Source: Flavobacterium sp. SLB02 (GTDB lineage: Bacteria > Bacteroidota > Bacteroidia > Flavobacteriales > Flavobacteriaceae). From it: 64,000 bases of DNA. Position numbers and translations under genes: made by a program. This document shows, piece after piece, positions 34,709 through 43,905 of this stretch (positions are counted from its first letter, which is position 1; every line of letters starts with the position of its first letter). A model generated the notes under the pieces. That model was not told the origin of the DNA, did not search any database, and worked only from the letters and a program-made list of their open reading frames with translations. The stretch covers positions 434,001 to 498,000 of the forward strand of contig NZ_CP045928.1 in the NCBI RefSeq assembly GCF_009664855.1, read 5' to 3'.

Positions 34709-35506
34709 ATGAATTATATAGATATAGGAATTAATTTAACCAATAAACAATTCCACAACGACATAGAAGATGTCATACAAAACGCTTTAGATGCCGATGT
34801 ATCGCAAATGATACTCACCGGAACAAGCGTAAAAAACAGCAAGGCTTCTGCCCAAATGGCAAAAGAATATCCCGGAATATTACATGCAACAGCCGGAATT
34901 CACCCACATGATGCGAAGAGTTTTGATGCGCAGAGCATTTCGAGACTTCGGAATTTATTAAAACAGAAACAGGTAGTTTCGGTAGGCGAGTGCGGACTCG
35001 ATTTTGATCGTGACTTTTCGCCCAGAAATGTACAGGAAACCTGTTACAAAGCGCAATTAGAATTGGCGATCGAAGTTCAGAAACCTTTGTTTTTGCACGA
35101 AAGAGCTGCTTTTACAAGGTTTATGAGCATTACAAAAGACTATTTGCCACAATTGCCAAAAGCCGTTGTGCATTGTTTTACCGGAACTTTGCAAGAAGCC
35201 AAAACCTATCTCGATAACGGATTTTATCTTGGTTTTACCGGAGCAATATCCGACAGTAAACGTTTTGATCATTTAAAAGAAGTGATCCAGTACGTACCAC
35301 TGGACCGAATGATGATCGAAACCGATGCGCCGTTTATGCTGCCGAAAAATGTCCCGAACAGCCTTTTGAAGAAATACCACGAACGCCGTTGCGAACCTGC
35401 TTTTCTGCCTTTTGTTGCAGCAACTGTAGCGCAGTTTAAAGGAGTTTCGGGGATTATAGTTGCGGAGGAAACGACCAGGAATACTAAAAGCTTTTTTGGA
35501 ATTTAG
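34709..35506 (+). CDS. TatD-family metal-dependent DNase
   Basis: 265 residues from MNYIDIGINLTNKQF (an upstream in-frame ATG at 34673 is repeat DNA). Amidohydrolase-type metal ligands: HPHDAKSF, GECGLDFDRDFSP (Glu/Asp), LFLHERAAF, AVVHCFTGTL and MIETDAPFMLP. TatD enzymes are 3'-5' exonucleases on DNA and RNA and help in DNA repair and degradation. It belongs to the nucleic-acid-processing genes of the island, though repeats separate it from rtcB. A terminator hairpin follows. Confidence 0.9.
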   Translation: MNYIDIGINLTNKQFHNDIEDVIQNALDADVSQMILTGTSVKNSKASAQMAKEYPGILHATAGIHPHDAKSFDAQSISRLRNLLKQKQVVSVGECGLDFDRDFSPRNVQETCYKAQLELAIEVQKPLFLHERAAFTRFMSITKDYLPQLPKAVVHCFTGTLQEAKTYLDNGFYLGFTGAISDSKRFDHLKEVIQYVPLDRMMIETDAPFMLPKNVPNSLLKKYHERRCEPAFLPFVAATVAQFKGVSGIIVAEETTRNTKSFFGI

Positions 35507-35529
35507 AATTGGAATTTAACTTGTTTCTA

Positions 35530-35571
35530 ACCACAAATTTGCAATTTTATCTTGTGAGTTTGTGGTTTTTT
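35530..35571 (+). terminator. Terminator of the TatD gene
   Basis: Arms AACCACAAA and TTTGTGGTT with a roughly 20-base loop, then a T-run. Confidence 0.65.
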
Positions 35572-35659
35572 ATTTGTTAATTTGAAGTCATATTACAACT
35601 CATATACATACCGAAAAACCAATTAATTTTTAGCAGTTTAACCAAAAAAAGATTGATTA

Positions 35660-36811
35660 ATGACTTATAAATCAATATACTTTCAAAGTAAAAAAATAAT
35701 TCTTCTTGCCTTTATTCTCTTAGTATTTTCATGTAAAAAAGAAGTGAAAACAGTACATAAAAAAAGTACTAAAGACACGGTTTCGGCTGTAGAACCAGAA
35801 GAAGAAAAAGTAATTCCGACCGAAATAGAAGGTAAATTTTTAAAAAGGCTTATTAACGAAGAAATTGGCGAACAAAAATATAAGGAAATGCAAATATCTG
35901 AATCTCCTTATTACGTTTCGTTTGCAAATGATGACGATCCTTATACCGTTTCTTTTTCGATTTATGAAAAAGCTGATTTTAATAATGACCGAATCATTGA
36001 TTATCTAATTCACAGATCATCTGAAGGAATGCTGGGTGGAAATGCAAACACTAACGATGAGTTTATTTTTTACATTATGAAAGATGAAATTAATGAAAAC
36101 GAATCTCATAGTATTCTGGGATATGCTCCTTTTTCATACAACATAATTGACGAAGCAAATTTTGTTGGTAATAAATTTAAAATTAAGGTTACACAAAATT
36201 TCAGAACGTATTCAAGTTCGGTAGAAGATTTAAAATCGACTTCATTATCATTTATATATAAGAATGGAAATCTATACGAAGAATCATATTTGTCAAAATG
36301 TAAATTGGCAAAATTGAAATCTAAAACTATTTTTAATGATATTCCTGGAGTAGAAGAACGTACCAGAAGTATTGAAATGCATAATTACACCGAAACTATT
36401 GAAGAAATATATAAAAAGAATGATACTCTAATTAATGCCAGCGTAGGTGGCTGTGATAATTTAACATTAGAGTTTAATACGTTTTATAAAGTAGAACCGG
36501 ATAAAATAAATAATACTGAATTTAAAAAAGAAACTGCTTTACAATTATTAGAATTTTTAGCTAAAAATACTCAGTTTTCAAAAGAAATTAATGTTGCAAT
36601 AAGCTATTATCAGAACAATCCTTTAGACAACGAATATATCGAAAAGATAAAAGGATACGGATTTAGAGTTTTAATTGATAAGGATGACGACCGTAAAGGG
36701 CAATTGAGGTTTTTAGTTCAAATTGATAAAATAGAAAATCCATATCAAAAAGAGAATTGGGAAATAACTATACGCAATAAAACTGCTCCGCCGGATAATG
36801 AAGATTACTAA
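35660..36811 (+). CDS. Lipoprotein of unknown function
   Basis: 383 residues. The N-terminus MTYKSIYFQSKKIILLAFIL is followed by lipobox VFSCKKE, so it is a lipoprotein of the inner or outer membrane. A Lys/Glu-rich linker leads to a soluble alpha/beta domain with an NNDRIIDYLIHRSS calcium-loop-like stretch. The last 100 residues (KKETALQLLEFLAKNTQF) form a second unit. I recognise no family. Its relation to the RNA genes around it is unclear. Confidence 0.7.
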   Translation: MTYKSIYFQSKKIILLAFILLVFSCKKEVKTVHKKSTKDTVSAVEPEEEKVIPTEIEGKFLKRLINEEIGEQKYKEMQISESPYYVSFANDDDPYTVSFSIYEKADFNNDRIIDYLIHRSSEGMLGGNANTNDEFIFYIMKDEINENESHSILGYAPFSYNIIDEANFVGNKFKIKVTQNFRTYSSSVEDLKSTSLSFIYKNGNLYEESYLSKCKLAKLKSKTIFNDIPGVEERTRSIEMHNYTETIEEIYKKNDTLINASVGGCDNLTLEFNTFYKVEPDKINNTEFKKETALQLLEFLAKNTQFSKEINVAISYYQNNPLDNEYIEKIKGYGFRVLIDKDDDRKGQLRFLVQIDKIENPYQKENWEITIRNKTAPPDNEDY

Positions 36812-36883
36812 ATAGCGATGTTTCCTAAAAATCCGGATAAATCAGCGTTTTCGCGAAAGCGAATCCGTATAATCTGCGTCTAA

Positions 36884-36908
36884 AATCGCCCAATCAGGGC
36901 GATTTTTA
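36884..36908. terminator. Bidirectional terminator
   Basis: Arms AAATCGCCC and GGGCGATTT with loop AATCA and a T-run. It sits between convergent genes. Confidence 0.8.
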
Positions 36909-36930
36909 TTTTTATATAAAAGTATAATTT

Positions 36931-38259
36931 CTAAGAAATGACCATCTTCACTCCCAAAATATGCTTGCAAATTCCTCTTTTGCCCTGATAAGCCGTAAAC
37001 CAGTCGCAGGTACATCTTTGCGAATTATTGTCGATAATTACTTTGTGTAAAACGCCCGAACCTTTTACTTTGGCTTCGATATAATCAGCTCTTCGTTCGA
37101 CGATTTGGATGTCTTCGTTGTCGATTAGTTTTTTGGCATTTTTAAGTCTTGGGTTGAGCGATAAAATACGTTCGGTTTTAAAAGGGAGACGACGGTAGAA
37201 ATGCGCTTTTTCGCTTAAATCATAACCCAATAATCCCATCGAGGATAAATTCGAAGTCAGATTGTCCATCGTGCCAAAATCGATATCATTTTCGATAGAA
37301 AACATCGTGGGGTCAAAAGTTTCATTCGATTTAAGTAAACTGTTTAATCCGTAAACCCATTCTATAGGTAAGTTTTCGGTCATGGTTTCGAGTACATTTC
37401 CTTCGCCCGAAAATCCGCGGTATGAATCTGGAGAAAAAGCCATTAGAAGCTGCATTTTTCCAAATTCGGCCACAATCGCACAAGTTTGTTTGTCTGACGA
37501 TTCGTAGATGAAAATTTTATCTACAATAGCCAGAATTCCTTCTAACAAACGCAAACGCTGCACGCCGCCAATTCTAACGCTATCGGCTGTAGCCAAAGTC
37601 GAAAACATAAATTTTCCGGCTCTTTTGGTGATGAAAAAATCACCTTTTACAGTTCCTTTTGGTAAACTCTGAAACAGCTGAATCGTCTGAATTTTATTCA
37701 ATTCAAACTTAATATCCATATCGGCCAGATACAACTGCACGCTTGTTAAACCTTTTATCCAGCGCATGGGTAAAGTCACTTTTTTCTCTGTCACTTTTGC
37801 TTTGCTGGTAATGACCTGAACATCCTGCTGACCAACGGCAAGGGTTACTTTTTCGTTTTTCTGAATCGCATTTAAGGCATTCAGCATTGGGTCATTAAAA
37901 TCGACATTCGTAGTTCCGTTCGCGATAAATTCTCCGTCGATGGCTTCGGGTTTCATGTCCAGTCGCACATAAACGCCATTGCAGGACGAAAAACCTTCGA
38001 AACGCAAGCGCTCAGATCCTGCCGAAACGATAGGATCACGAAGACTTGGCGGAATGGGACCAAAACTGGAACGAACCACTTTGGCAATCGTAGTCCAGCA
38101 TTTTGCGGTAACATAAGGATCTGTCAAACTTCCCCAGAAAAAACACGGAATGTTATTGACTTCTTCAATTTCGGTTTGGTGTGCCAAAACCAGATTGTTA
38201 ATGCCTTTGGTTTTACTGTAAGTCGAAATTCCTTTATAATTATATTCGAGATCTGTCAT
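36931..38259 (-). CDS. SWIM zinc-finger protein
   Basis: 442 residues. The C-terminal SWIM finger is CTCDWFTAYQGKRGICKH (C-x-C-x12-C-x-H). The rest is alpha/beta without a known catalytic motif. SWIM domains bind nucleic acid or protein. It starts 6 bases after the WGR gene stop on the same strand, so the two form an operon and probably a complex. Pairs of SWIM and WGR/HEAT proteins recur in bacterial genomes near vWA and MoxR genes, but the function is unknown. Confidence 0.85.
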   Translation of the reverse strand: MTDLEYNYKGISTYSKTKGINNLVLAHQTEIEEVNNIPCFFWGSLTDPYVTAKCWTTIAKVVRSSFGPIPPSLRDPIVSAGSERLRFEGFSSCNGVYVRLDMKPEAIDGEFIANGTTNVDFNDPMLNALNAIQKNEKVTLAVGQQDVQVITSKAKVTEKKVTLPMRWIKGLTSVQLYLADMDIKFELNKIQTIQLFQSLPKGTVKGDFFITKRAGKFMFSTLATADSVRIGGVQRLRLLEGILAIVDKIFIYESSDKQTCAIVAEFGKMQLLMAFSPDSYRGFSGEGNVLETMTENLPIEWVYGLNSLLKSNETFDPTMFSIENDIDFGTMDNLTSNLSSMGLLGYDLSEKAHFYRRLPFKTERILSLNPRLKNAKKLIDNEDIQIVERRADYIEAKVKGSGVLHKVIIDNNSQRCTCDWFTAYQGKRGICKHILGVKMVIS

Positions 38260-38265
38260 TTTTCT

Positions 38266-41200
38266 TTATTTTAAAATTTGCTTAATCAATGATTTAAGCG
38301 ATGCATTATCTTTCCATTTTTCAAAGAAAACAATTGCTTTGGCCGATGGTTTTTGATTGGTTTTGGTTAAGATATCCAGATAGTTTTCTATTATTTTCTT
38401 GAAGTTGGTTGGTAATTTGTCTTTTAGATCAAGAGTTGAAAAAAACGAGTTCAACAACTTCAATAACGCATTATTGTGCAATGGTGAAACATCTTTTATG
38501 GCAATTAATCCGTCGACTAATCTTAAAAACACGCCATATTTTTCGGTTACCAGATACGCTATTTTCTCAGCAAAAAGTTCGATATCAATAGCTTGTTTTT
38601 CGATTAACTGAATCAAAACTTCAGATGCCAGTAATCGTAAATCTTTCTTTTCCTGGAAGAAACAGCAGGCATACAAAAACAGGCTGATATCTGAGAATCG
38701 AAATTCAGGTCGGTTGATGACATCCAGAAAACCTTTTAATTCTGGTTTTGCTCCATCGGCAGTTCCGCAATTTTGCAGTAAAGTCAATGCCAGCGCATCT
38801 GAGTTCTGCGGCGTAAGACTGTGCCAGAAATAGGTGTTTCCTGCATAGTTGAGTAAATAATCCCAACTGTTTGGTCGCTGATATACATCAAGACTGTACA
38901 GCAAATAGTTTGGGATTTTAGAATAATTAGGCAAGTCGAATCTTAGTTCGTACCAGGATGGCGTTCGTTCCTTTTCTTTGGTTTGGTAATTCGTCCATTC
39001 GTTCCATTTTTCCTTAAACTGAAGTTGAGGTTTAAAAGGAGACACCACAAACGGAATCTCTTTTAAATACGTATTCTCAAATTCAGGAAAAGTATCGTTT
39101 GGATAAAAAGTTCTTGCTGCAACTGCCCAAAGCGACAGGTTTCCGGTTTCTTTGGTCGTTTTGCCCATTGTCGCCAATAGTTTCGAAAACAACGAAGTCG
39201 AATCTAATGCTACTTTTTCGTTTACGCCCAGACAAAACGATAATAAGGGTTTGAGTTCACCTTCGATCTTATCTAATAACGGAATTGCCTCTTCAACATT
39301 TTCTCTCGGCATACGGGCAATTGCAATAGCCAGATCGACAGCATCAATTTCTTCTTTTGTATTTTGATATGCAATAACCCTTTCTAACAAAACTTTTGGA
39401 GCGACCCAATACGGTTTATGGCTCGGGAAAGAGAGCAGGGGCAAAGTAGAATTAGAATCTATTTTTTGCTGCACTTTTTCGAGTAAAGGCTGCATCAACA
39501 AAGTGGTATTAATCTTTGAATAATGATTGACTTTACTATTGAATTTGTTATCGATGTTGGCGATTTTAGATTGTAAAAATGCCTTCACGAAATTTTTGTG
39601 AGTGGCTTCAAAATAATGCTTTTGCAATTGTTTTTCATAAGGCTGCAATTGCGCGCTATAATCTGCCGGAAACAAATCCCGTTGCGCAATATAAATATTC
39701 AATAGAATTTCTGAATCGACTGTTTCTTCTGAATTAATGAAATTTCCAAACTGAAAAACAACATCGTTCCAATCCTTTGGCAACTGAACTTCTTCTGTAA
39801 GCAATAATTCTTGTTGAGGTTCGAATGTATATTCTTCATGTGCAGTATCATCAACAACCAGAGCATCTTCGTCTAAGAACTGGGTTAATCCTGATTTGAT
39901 ATTTCCCTGCATCAAAGTCACGTAAGATGATAATTTCTCTTTAAGAACTTTATCTTTTACGTTGCCAATTTTGGTAATAATTTTGGTAGTGCGTTCCTGC
40001 AACGCCAGATCGGCAATAACATAAACATCGGCAATAATAGATGAAATTGTAGCACTTAGTTTCGGGTTCGATTTGGTGATTTTTTCCAGAATTGGCAAAA
40101 CATTTTTAATGGCCGCTTTACAATCGCTGCGCATCATTAAAGGTTCTAGCCATTCGAGAAATGATTTGGTTTTGAATTTAGGATGATCGTAAATTTTCTT
40201 GATTAGTTCAATTCCGTAACTCGTTATAGGCGGATACGGATTGTGTAGAAAAGAGAATATGTTTTCCTGTAGAACGATCAGTTCATCGGCAGTAACATTA
40301 AATTCTTCGATTCTTTTTCTAAAAAAAGATTTCAGGTTATTGTTCCATTCTTTGGTTTGAATCAGGATGGCATTTTCGATAAAAAACGCACGTTCCATCT
40401 TTTTCTCCTCTAATAATGATTTATAAATAACGGCCCAGGTCTGGAATTCATCATGTTTTTGTTTATCATTATCCCTAAAAAAACTACTGTGCAGAATCGT
40501 TTCATAATTAAACAATTCCGGAATATCCCTTTGATACGTTAGTTTGTCGCTTAAGGATGTATTAATGAATCTTCTGGTCTTCATTTTGGAGCGCCATTCA
40601 TTCGTTGCGGCCAATGTCAAAGCGTATAATTCGGGATTATAGGTTAATAAATCCTGTTCTTCGAGTTGGCGCAGGGTATGATAATTAAATCCAACCCAAT
40701 CTTGTCTTTTTACTTTATCTAAAATAAAAGTATCGAGCCAATTGGGTTTTGCCCACAATAAAACTTCCTTCACCTGAGGTTTTTCGTCTAATTCATTTAA
40801 TAGACTCAAAGCCTCGTCCCAGGAATTGATATCTGCTTTATCAAATAAGGCGATGGCGCTTAGGGTAATAATATCACTTTGTTTTTTATCGCCGCGTGTT
40901 CCCCAGCCATAATCGTGTTTGTCTTTTTTTACATAACCCGGATCTTTGGTAAGATCAGTATAGGTCATAAAATAACGTTTACTTTTCTTGATGAGTTTTT
41001 TTAGCGCTTCAATATTCCCTTTTGATTTTTCTTTTAGAAAAGGCAATAGTAAATCTATATTTTTAGATTTTATGATCGTCTCATATTCTTCAAGAACTTC
41101 ATCAGATTTTGCGCTTTTAGCGGTTTTAGGTTTCGAAGCCACGGCAACATCACCAGTTTCTGAATAACCTTTTTTTACTTTTTCGGCCAGTATTTTTTCT

Positions 41201-41358
41201 GCTGATTTCAGACATTCTTCGTCTGTAGAAAATGATTTGGTTTGAGAAGTTCCTGATGTTCCGTTTTTGCCGTAAGTCACAGTATATTCTAAACCTGTAA
41301 CTTCAATTTGCCAAAACTTATCAGAGTTTCCGTCTATGTATTTTAAATATTTTTTCAT
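38266..41358 (-). CDS. WGR-domain helical-repeat protein
   Basis: 1030 residues. The WGR domain spans residues 1-70 (DKFWQIEVTGLEYTVTYGKN). The rest is mostly alpha-helical with HEAT/ARM-like repeats, and the middle may match DUF6493-type proteins (uncertain). WGR domains bind nucleic-acid ends and are shared with PARPs and MolR-like proteins. First gene of a two-gene operon with the SWIM protein. The 180 bases upstream separate it from the duplicated block. It carries no island promoter box. Confidence 0.8.
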   Translation of the reverse strand: MKKYLKYIDGNSDKFWQIEVTGLEYTVTYGKNGTSGTSQTKSFSTDEECLKSAEKILAEKVKKGYSETGDVAVASKPKTAKSAKSDEVLEEYETIIKSKNIDLLLPFLKEKSKGNIEALKKLIKKSKRYFMTYTDLTKDPGYVKKDKHDYGWGTRGDKKQSDIITLSAIALFDKADINSWDEALSLLNELDEKPQVKEVLLWAKPNWLDTFILDKVKRQDWVGFNYHTLRQLEEQDLLTYNPELYALTLAATNEWRSKMKTRRFINTSLSDKLTYQRDIPELFNYETILHSSFFRDNDKQKHDEFQTWAVIYKSLLEEKKMERAFFIENAILIQTKEWNNNLKSFFRKRIEEFNVTADELIVLQENIFSFLHNPYPPITSYGIELIKKIYDHPKFKTKSFLEWLEPLMMRSDCKAAIKNVLPILEKITKSNPKLSATISSIIADVYVIADLALQERTTKIITKIGNVKDKVLKEKLSSYVTLMQGNIKSGLTQFLDEDALVVDDTAHEEYTFEPQQELLLTEEVQLPKDWNDVVFQFGNFINSEETVDSEILLNIYIAQRDLFPADYSAQLQPYEKQLQKHYFEATHKNFVKAFLQSKIANIDNKFNSKVNHYSKINTTLLMQPLLEKVQQKIDSNSTLPLLSFPSHKPYWVAPKVLLERVIAYQNTKEEIDAVDLAIAIARMPRENVEEAIPLLDKIEGELKPLLSFCLGVNEKVALDSTSLFSKLLATMGKTTKETGNLSLWAVAARTFYPNDTFPEFENTYLKEIPFVVSPFKPQLQFKEKWNEWTNYQTKEKERTPSWYELRFDLPNYSKIPNYLLYSLDVYQRPNSWDYLLNYAGNTYFWHSLTPQNSDALALTLLQNCGTADGAKPELKGFLDVINRPEFRFSDISLFLYACCFFQEKKDLRLLASEVLIQLIEKQAIDIELFAEKIAYLVTEKYGVFLRLVDGLIAIKDVSPLHNNALLKLLNSFFSTLDLKDKLPTNFKKIIENYLDILTKTNQKPSAKAIVFFEKWKDNASLKSLIKQILK

Positions 41359-41524
41359 GGTATTTAAGGGACTGAATTTGATAAAAAATAATGTGTGCGT
41401 ATATTCTCAAAAATATAAAATTATTAAGCTTTATAGGCTTTTTTAAGGGAAAATTTAGGTTAAAATTGCGCTCTGCTTTATAAATATTTCAGCGTTAATA
41501 CTATAGAAATGTTAAAATATATTG

Positions 41525-41532
41525 TACATTTG
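41525..41532 (+). promoter_or_regulatory. -7 box of small ORF 1A
   Basis: TACATTTG, ending 8 bases before the ATG. The same box at the same distance is present in copy B, implying a leaderless or near-leaderless transcript. Confidence 0.5.
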
Positions 41533-41540
41533 TTCTTGAA

Positions 41541-41666
41541 ATGGAAAAGAAAAACATAAATATCAACGTGTCGGAAAGACAATATAGCGATCGTTTAGCC
41601 GGATTTGTTCTTGCTAAAGGTTCTGGATGTGATATGTATTTTAATGAATTGAAGTGTAAATTGTAG
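41541..41666 (+). CDS. 41-residue peptide, copy A
   Basis: MEKKNININ..SERQYSDRLAGF.. ending CDMYFNELKCKL. Copy B (43254) has the same length and no indels: 31 of 41 residues are alike or similar, start and stop are conserved, and there are five synonymous changes. Two Cys (CxMYFNELKC) are conserved. No signal peptide. It could be a regulatory peptide or a toxin-like peptide, or the RNA itself may be the product. Its own promoter and terminator frame a transcript of about 180 nt. Confidence 0.5.
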   Translation: MEKKNININVSERQYSDRLAGFVLAKGSGCDMYFNELKCKL

Positions 41667-41691
41667 TTACAAACTCAACATAAATATATAA

Positions 41692-41716
41692 AAGCGTCCT
41701 TTTCGGGGCGCTTTTT
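41692..41716 (+). terminator. Terminator of small ORF 1A
   Basis: AAGCGTCC pairs with GGGCGCTT (one T-G pair), then a T-run. In copy B the pair is repaired to T-A. Confidence 0.8.
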
Positions 41717-41999
41717 TTGTTTTAGTCCCACTTAGCGAAGTAGAAGTGTGATAATTTAGATTACTCATTATGACAGAAAATGATAAAAAAGAAGTTTTGA
41801 CCAAAAAGAATCAAAAAAATAATTGACCAAAATGTTACATGATAATACTAAATAACGAAATATACTCTTGAAAAGTAATCTGATGATACACAGTCATTTG
41901 ATAAAATGAAGAATCTGCACAAGTATGCGGACAGCCATTTCTATGTTTTTATTTCGGGTTAAATAATTGATTATCAGAAAAATAAATATTAAAAATCAT

Positions 42000-42031
42000 T
42001 TGGATAATTGATCTTTTCGAATATATCTTTG
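42000..42031 (+). promoter_or_regulatory. Promoter of small ORF 2A
   Basis: TTG at 42000-42002, 21 bases, TATCTTTG at 42024-42031. Copy B has the identical spacing. Confidence 0.6.
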
Positions 42032-42109
42032 TCCAAGAAATTTGAAGATAGAATTTCAAACAATAATGATTTAAACAGACAATACAACAAATACAATACA
42101 ACAAATAAA

Positions 42110-42202
42110 ATGGATTTTAAATATAACTCATATAGTACAGAATTACACGCCTCAGGATTCGTTTGGGGATGTTTTACAATACAGGTGCATGAACGGCAGT
42201 AG
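42110..42202 (+). CDS. 30-residue peptide, copy A
   Basis: MDFKYNSYSTELHASGFVWG then CFTIQVHERQ. Copy B shares M-F, GF..G..TI.VHE. The Gly and Phe codons differ only at third positions (GGATTC against GGTTTT), which favours real translation. Its end overlaps an RNA element (see 42184-42257), so it could act as a leader peptide. Function unknown. Confidence 0.45.
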   Translation: MDFKYNSYSTELHASGFVWGCFTIQVHERQ

Positions 42203-42257
42203 GATAGATATATCTTATTGAATCTCATGAAGCACCTTTAATCGGGTGCTTTTTTTG
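42184..42257 (+). terminator. Hairpin terminator with a competing upstream pairing, copy A
   Basis: The terminator AGCACC-TTTAATCG-GGTGCT (42231-42250) is followed by a T-run. AGGTGC plus ATGA at 42183-42192, inside the small ORF, can instead pair with TCAT plus GCACCT (42225-42237). The two pairings exclude each other, as in attenuators. Confidence 0.55.
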
Positions 42258-42269
42258 TGCAAAAAAAAT

Positions 42270-42540
42270 AAAGTTTGCCGCGAAGGCACTAAGGCACAAA
42301 GATTTTGTATAAAGAATTGAATTAAAAAAATTAGTGACGTAGCAACAGACTGAAAAAGTAATGCGTAAAATGATTTTCGCGCAAAGTCGAAGAGGCGCAA
42401 AGATTCAAAGTAAAAAGATTAGCGACTTGTCGTCTTTGCGAGAGACAGACAAAATATTGATGAAACAAAAAAGCGAGTGATTATCTCGTAAAAATAAAAG
42501 ATAAACCTTAGTGTCTTTGAGCCTTTGTGGCAAATTACCT
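42270..42540. repeat. CGCAAAG-family repeats
   Basis: Contains TTTGCCGCGAAGGCACTAAG, CGCGCAAAGTCG and CTTTGAGCCTTTGTGGCAAA in opposite orientations. It fills the gap between the block A terminator and the next gene. No gene. Confidence 0.6.
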
Positions 42541-42577
42541 AAGATTAACAATAACTAACCAATTAAAAAAAAATATT

Positions 42578-43206
42578 ATGAACAACAATACATTAGATAA
42601 ATACAAAAAAGCGATTAGAAATAAATACGAGATCGAAAAAGAAGGTGAATACTTTGATTATTTGTACAGTCCTTCTCGTGGAAAACTACGTGATTTCTGT
42701 TGGCTTATTTTCGAGAATGGCGTGACTCAGGATGATTTAAATGTTTTTAGAAATTTATTTTCTATCGATTTTGATCACACCAAAAAGAAGAAATTTAAGG
42801 AGCAAAAAGACAAGTTCAGACCTATCGAAACCTTCTTGAAAGGAGAAACAGATCCAACGAATATTGATGCAATAAATCTGGCAGCAATTATGGTTGATTT
42901 TCAGCCGCGTCCGTTTAAAAACTTTAATAAAATGTGCAGAATGGAAGATGCAAAACAGATGCAAAACAGCTATCAGGCTCAAGCAGTCGTAGAAGTAGAG
43001 AAAAAATTCAGGAAAATAGCGAGCTTTGTTGAAAATGAAAAGTCAGCAGAATATTCTAGAAAAGGAAGTATTTTTTCAAATTTCACGACTCTATTTTCTA
43101 AAAAAGGAGACCAGAAGAGATACCCGGAGAAAAGAATCAGGTTTTCGAGTGGCTAGAACGTTATGGGTCTATTGAAGGAAGTCTTCGTGAAGTGAAATAT
43201 CTGTGA
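42578..43206 (+). pseudogene. Frameshifted gene of unknown function
   Basis: From ATG 42578 the frame runs 192 codons to a stop at 43156 (MNNNTLDKYKKAIRNKYEIE at the start). After TCTAAAAAAGGAGACC (A6 tract near 43101) the -1 frame stays open to 43206 and reads RPEEIPGEKNQVFEWLERYG then SIEGSLREVKYL, far more protein-like than the zero-frame end (QKRYPEKRIRFSSG). One missing A in the A6 run explains this. It may be a true mutation, programmed slippage or an assembly error. The family is not recognised. The gene is flanked by the two duplicated blocks. Confidence 0.65.
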
Positions 43207-43237
43207 AAGACAAGATTAAATTATAAAACAAAACACT

Positions 43238-43245
43238 TACATTTG
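43238..43245 (+). promoter_or_regulatory. -7 box of small ORF 1B
   Basis: TACATTTG, 8 bases before the ATG at 43254. Confidence 0.5.
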
Positions 43246-43253
43246 CAATCGAA

Positions 43254-43379
43254 ATGAAAATGAAAAACATACATATCAACCTGTCAATAAGACAATATAG
43301 CGATCGTTTAGCGGGATTTCTTCCGGCTAATGGCTTAGGATGCGGTATGTATTTTAATGAATTGAAGTGTAAATTATAG
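43254..43379 (+). CDS. 41-residue peptide, copy B
   Basis: MKMKNIHINLSIRQYSDRLA then GFLPANGLGCGMYFNELKCK and L. Paralogue of the peptide at 41541-41666 with the same length. The middle (RQYSDRLAGF) and the end (MYFNELKCKL) are unchanged. It has the same promoter distance and a terminator about 25 bases after the stop. Confidence 0.5.
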   Translation: MKMKNIHINLSIRQYSDRLAGFLPANGLGCGMYFNELKCKL

Positions 43380-43403
43380 TTACAATCTCAACATAAATAT
43401 ATA

Positions 43404-43432
43404 AAAGCGTCCTTATCGGGACGCTTTTTTTG
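43404..43432 (+). terminator. Terminator of small ORF 1B
   Basis: Perfect AAGCGTCC/GGACGCTT stem and T-run. Confidence 0.85.
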
Positions 43433-43700
43433 TTTTCATCACGATGAATGAAGTCGAATTTCGAATATTTATATGACTCTTTATGACAGAGAAAGAACTT
43501 TTAACTAAAAATAATTAAAAAAATAATGACCAAATGTTTCATGATAAGACCAAATAGCGCAATATAATTTTGAAAAGTAATCTGATGAGAGACAGTCATT
43601 TGATGCAATTAAGAATCTGCACCATTAAGCGGACAGGAATTTCTATGCTTTGTGTTTAAATGCAACTACTTGATTATCAGTAAAATAAATTAAAAATAAT

Positions 43701-43732
43701 TTGGATAATTGATTTTTTAGACTTTATCTTTG
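43701..43732 (+). promoter_or_regulatory. Promoter of small ORF 2B
   Basis: TTG at 43701-43703, 21 bases, TATCTTTG at 43725-43732. Confidence 0.6.
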
Positions 43733-43809
43733 CCGAAGAAAATTTGGAAGACGAATTTATCACAACAACAACAACAACAATGATTTCAATATATAATACA
43801 ATAGACAAA

Positions 43810-43905
43810 ATGAATTTCGATAAAAATATATACAACGCAGAAATAGTAAACCCGGGTTTTTATCCAGGACGTTTAACAATAAAGGTGCATGAATACAGGC
43901 GATAG
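43810..43905 (+). CDS. 31-residue peptide, copy B
   Basis: MNFDKNIYNAEIVNPGFYPG then RLTIKVHEYRR. Paralogue of the peptide at 42110-42202. An in-frame ATG at 43780 could extend it by 10 residues, but copy A has no matching start. Function unknown. Confidence 0.42.
   Translation: MNFDKNIYNAEIVNPGFYPGRLTIKVHEYRR

Larger units (their letters stand above)
41525..42257 (+). repeat. Duplicated block, copy A
   Basis: Same order of elements as 43238-43945: a -7 box, 41-codon ORF, hairpin terminator, variable spacer with a very short ORF (MTEN.. / MTEK..), CTGATGA-containing segment, second promoter, 30/31-codon ORF, and a hairpin ending in a T-run. The copies differ at many positions, so the duplication is old and its structure has been kept. 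The region between the two ORFs (about 41720-42000) has no larger gene. Confidence 0.85.

Noticed and set aside
43560..43630. Hammerhead ribozyme suggested by CTGATGA in both blocks
   Set aside because: The second core element (GAAA before the cleavage stem) and matching stems are absent.
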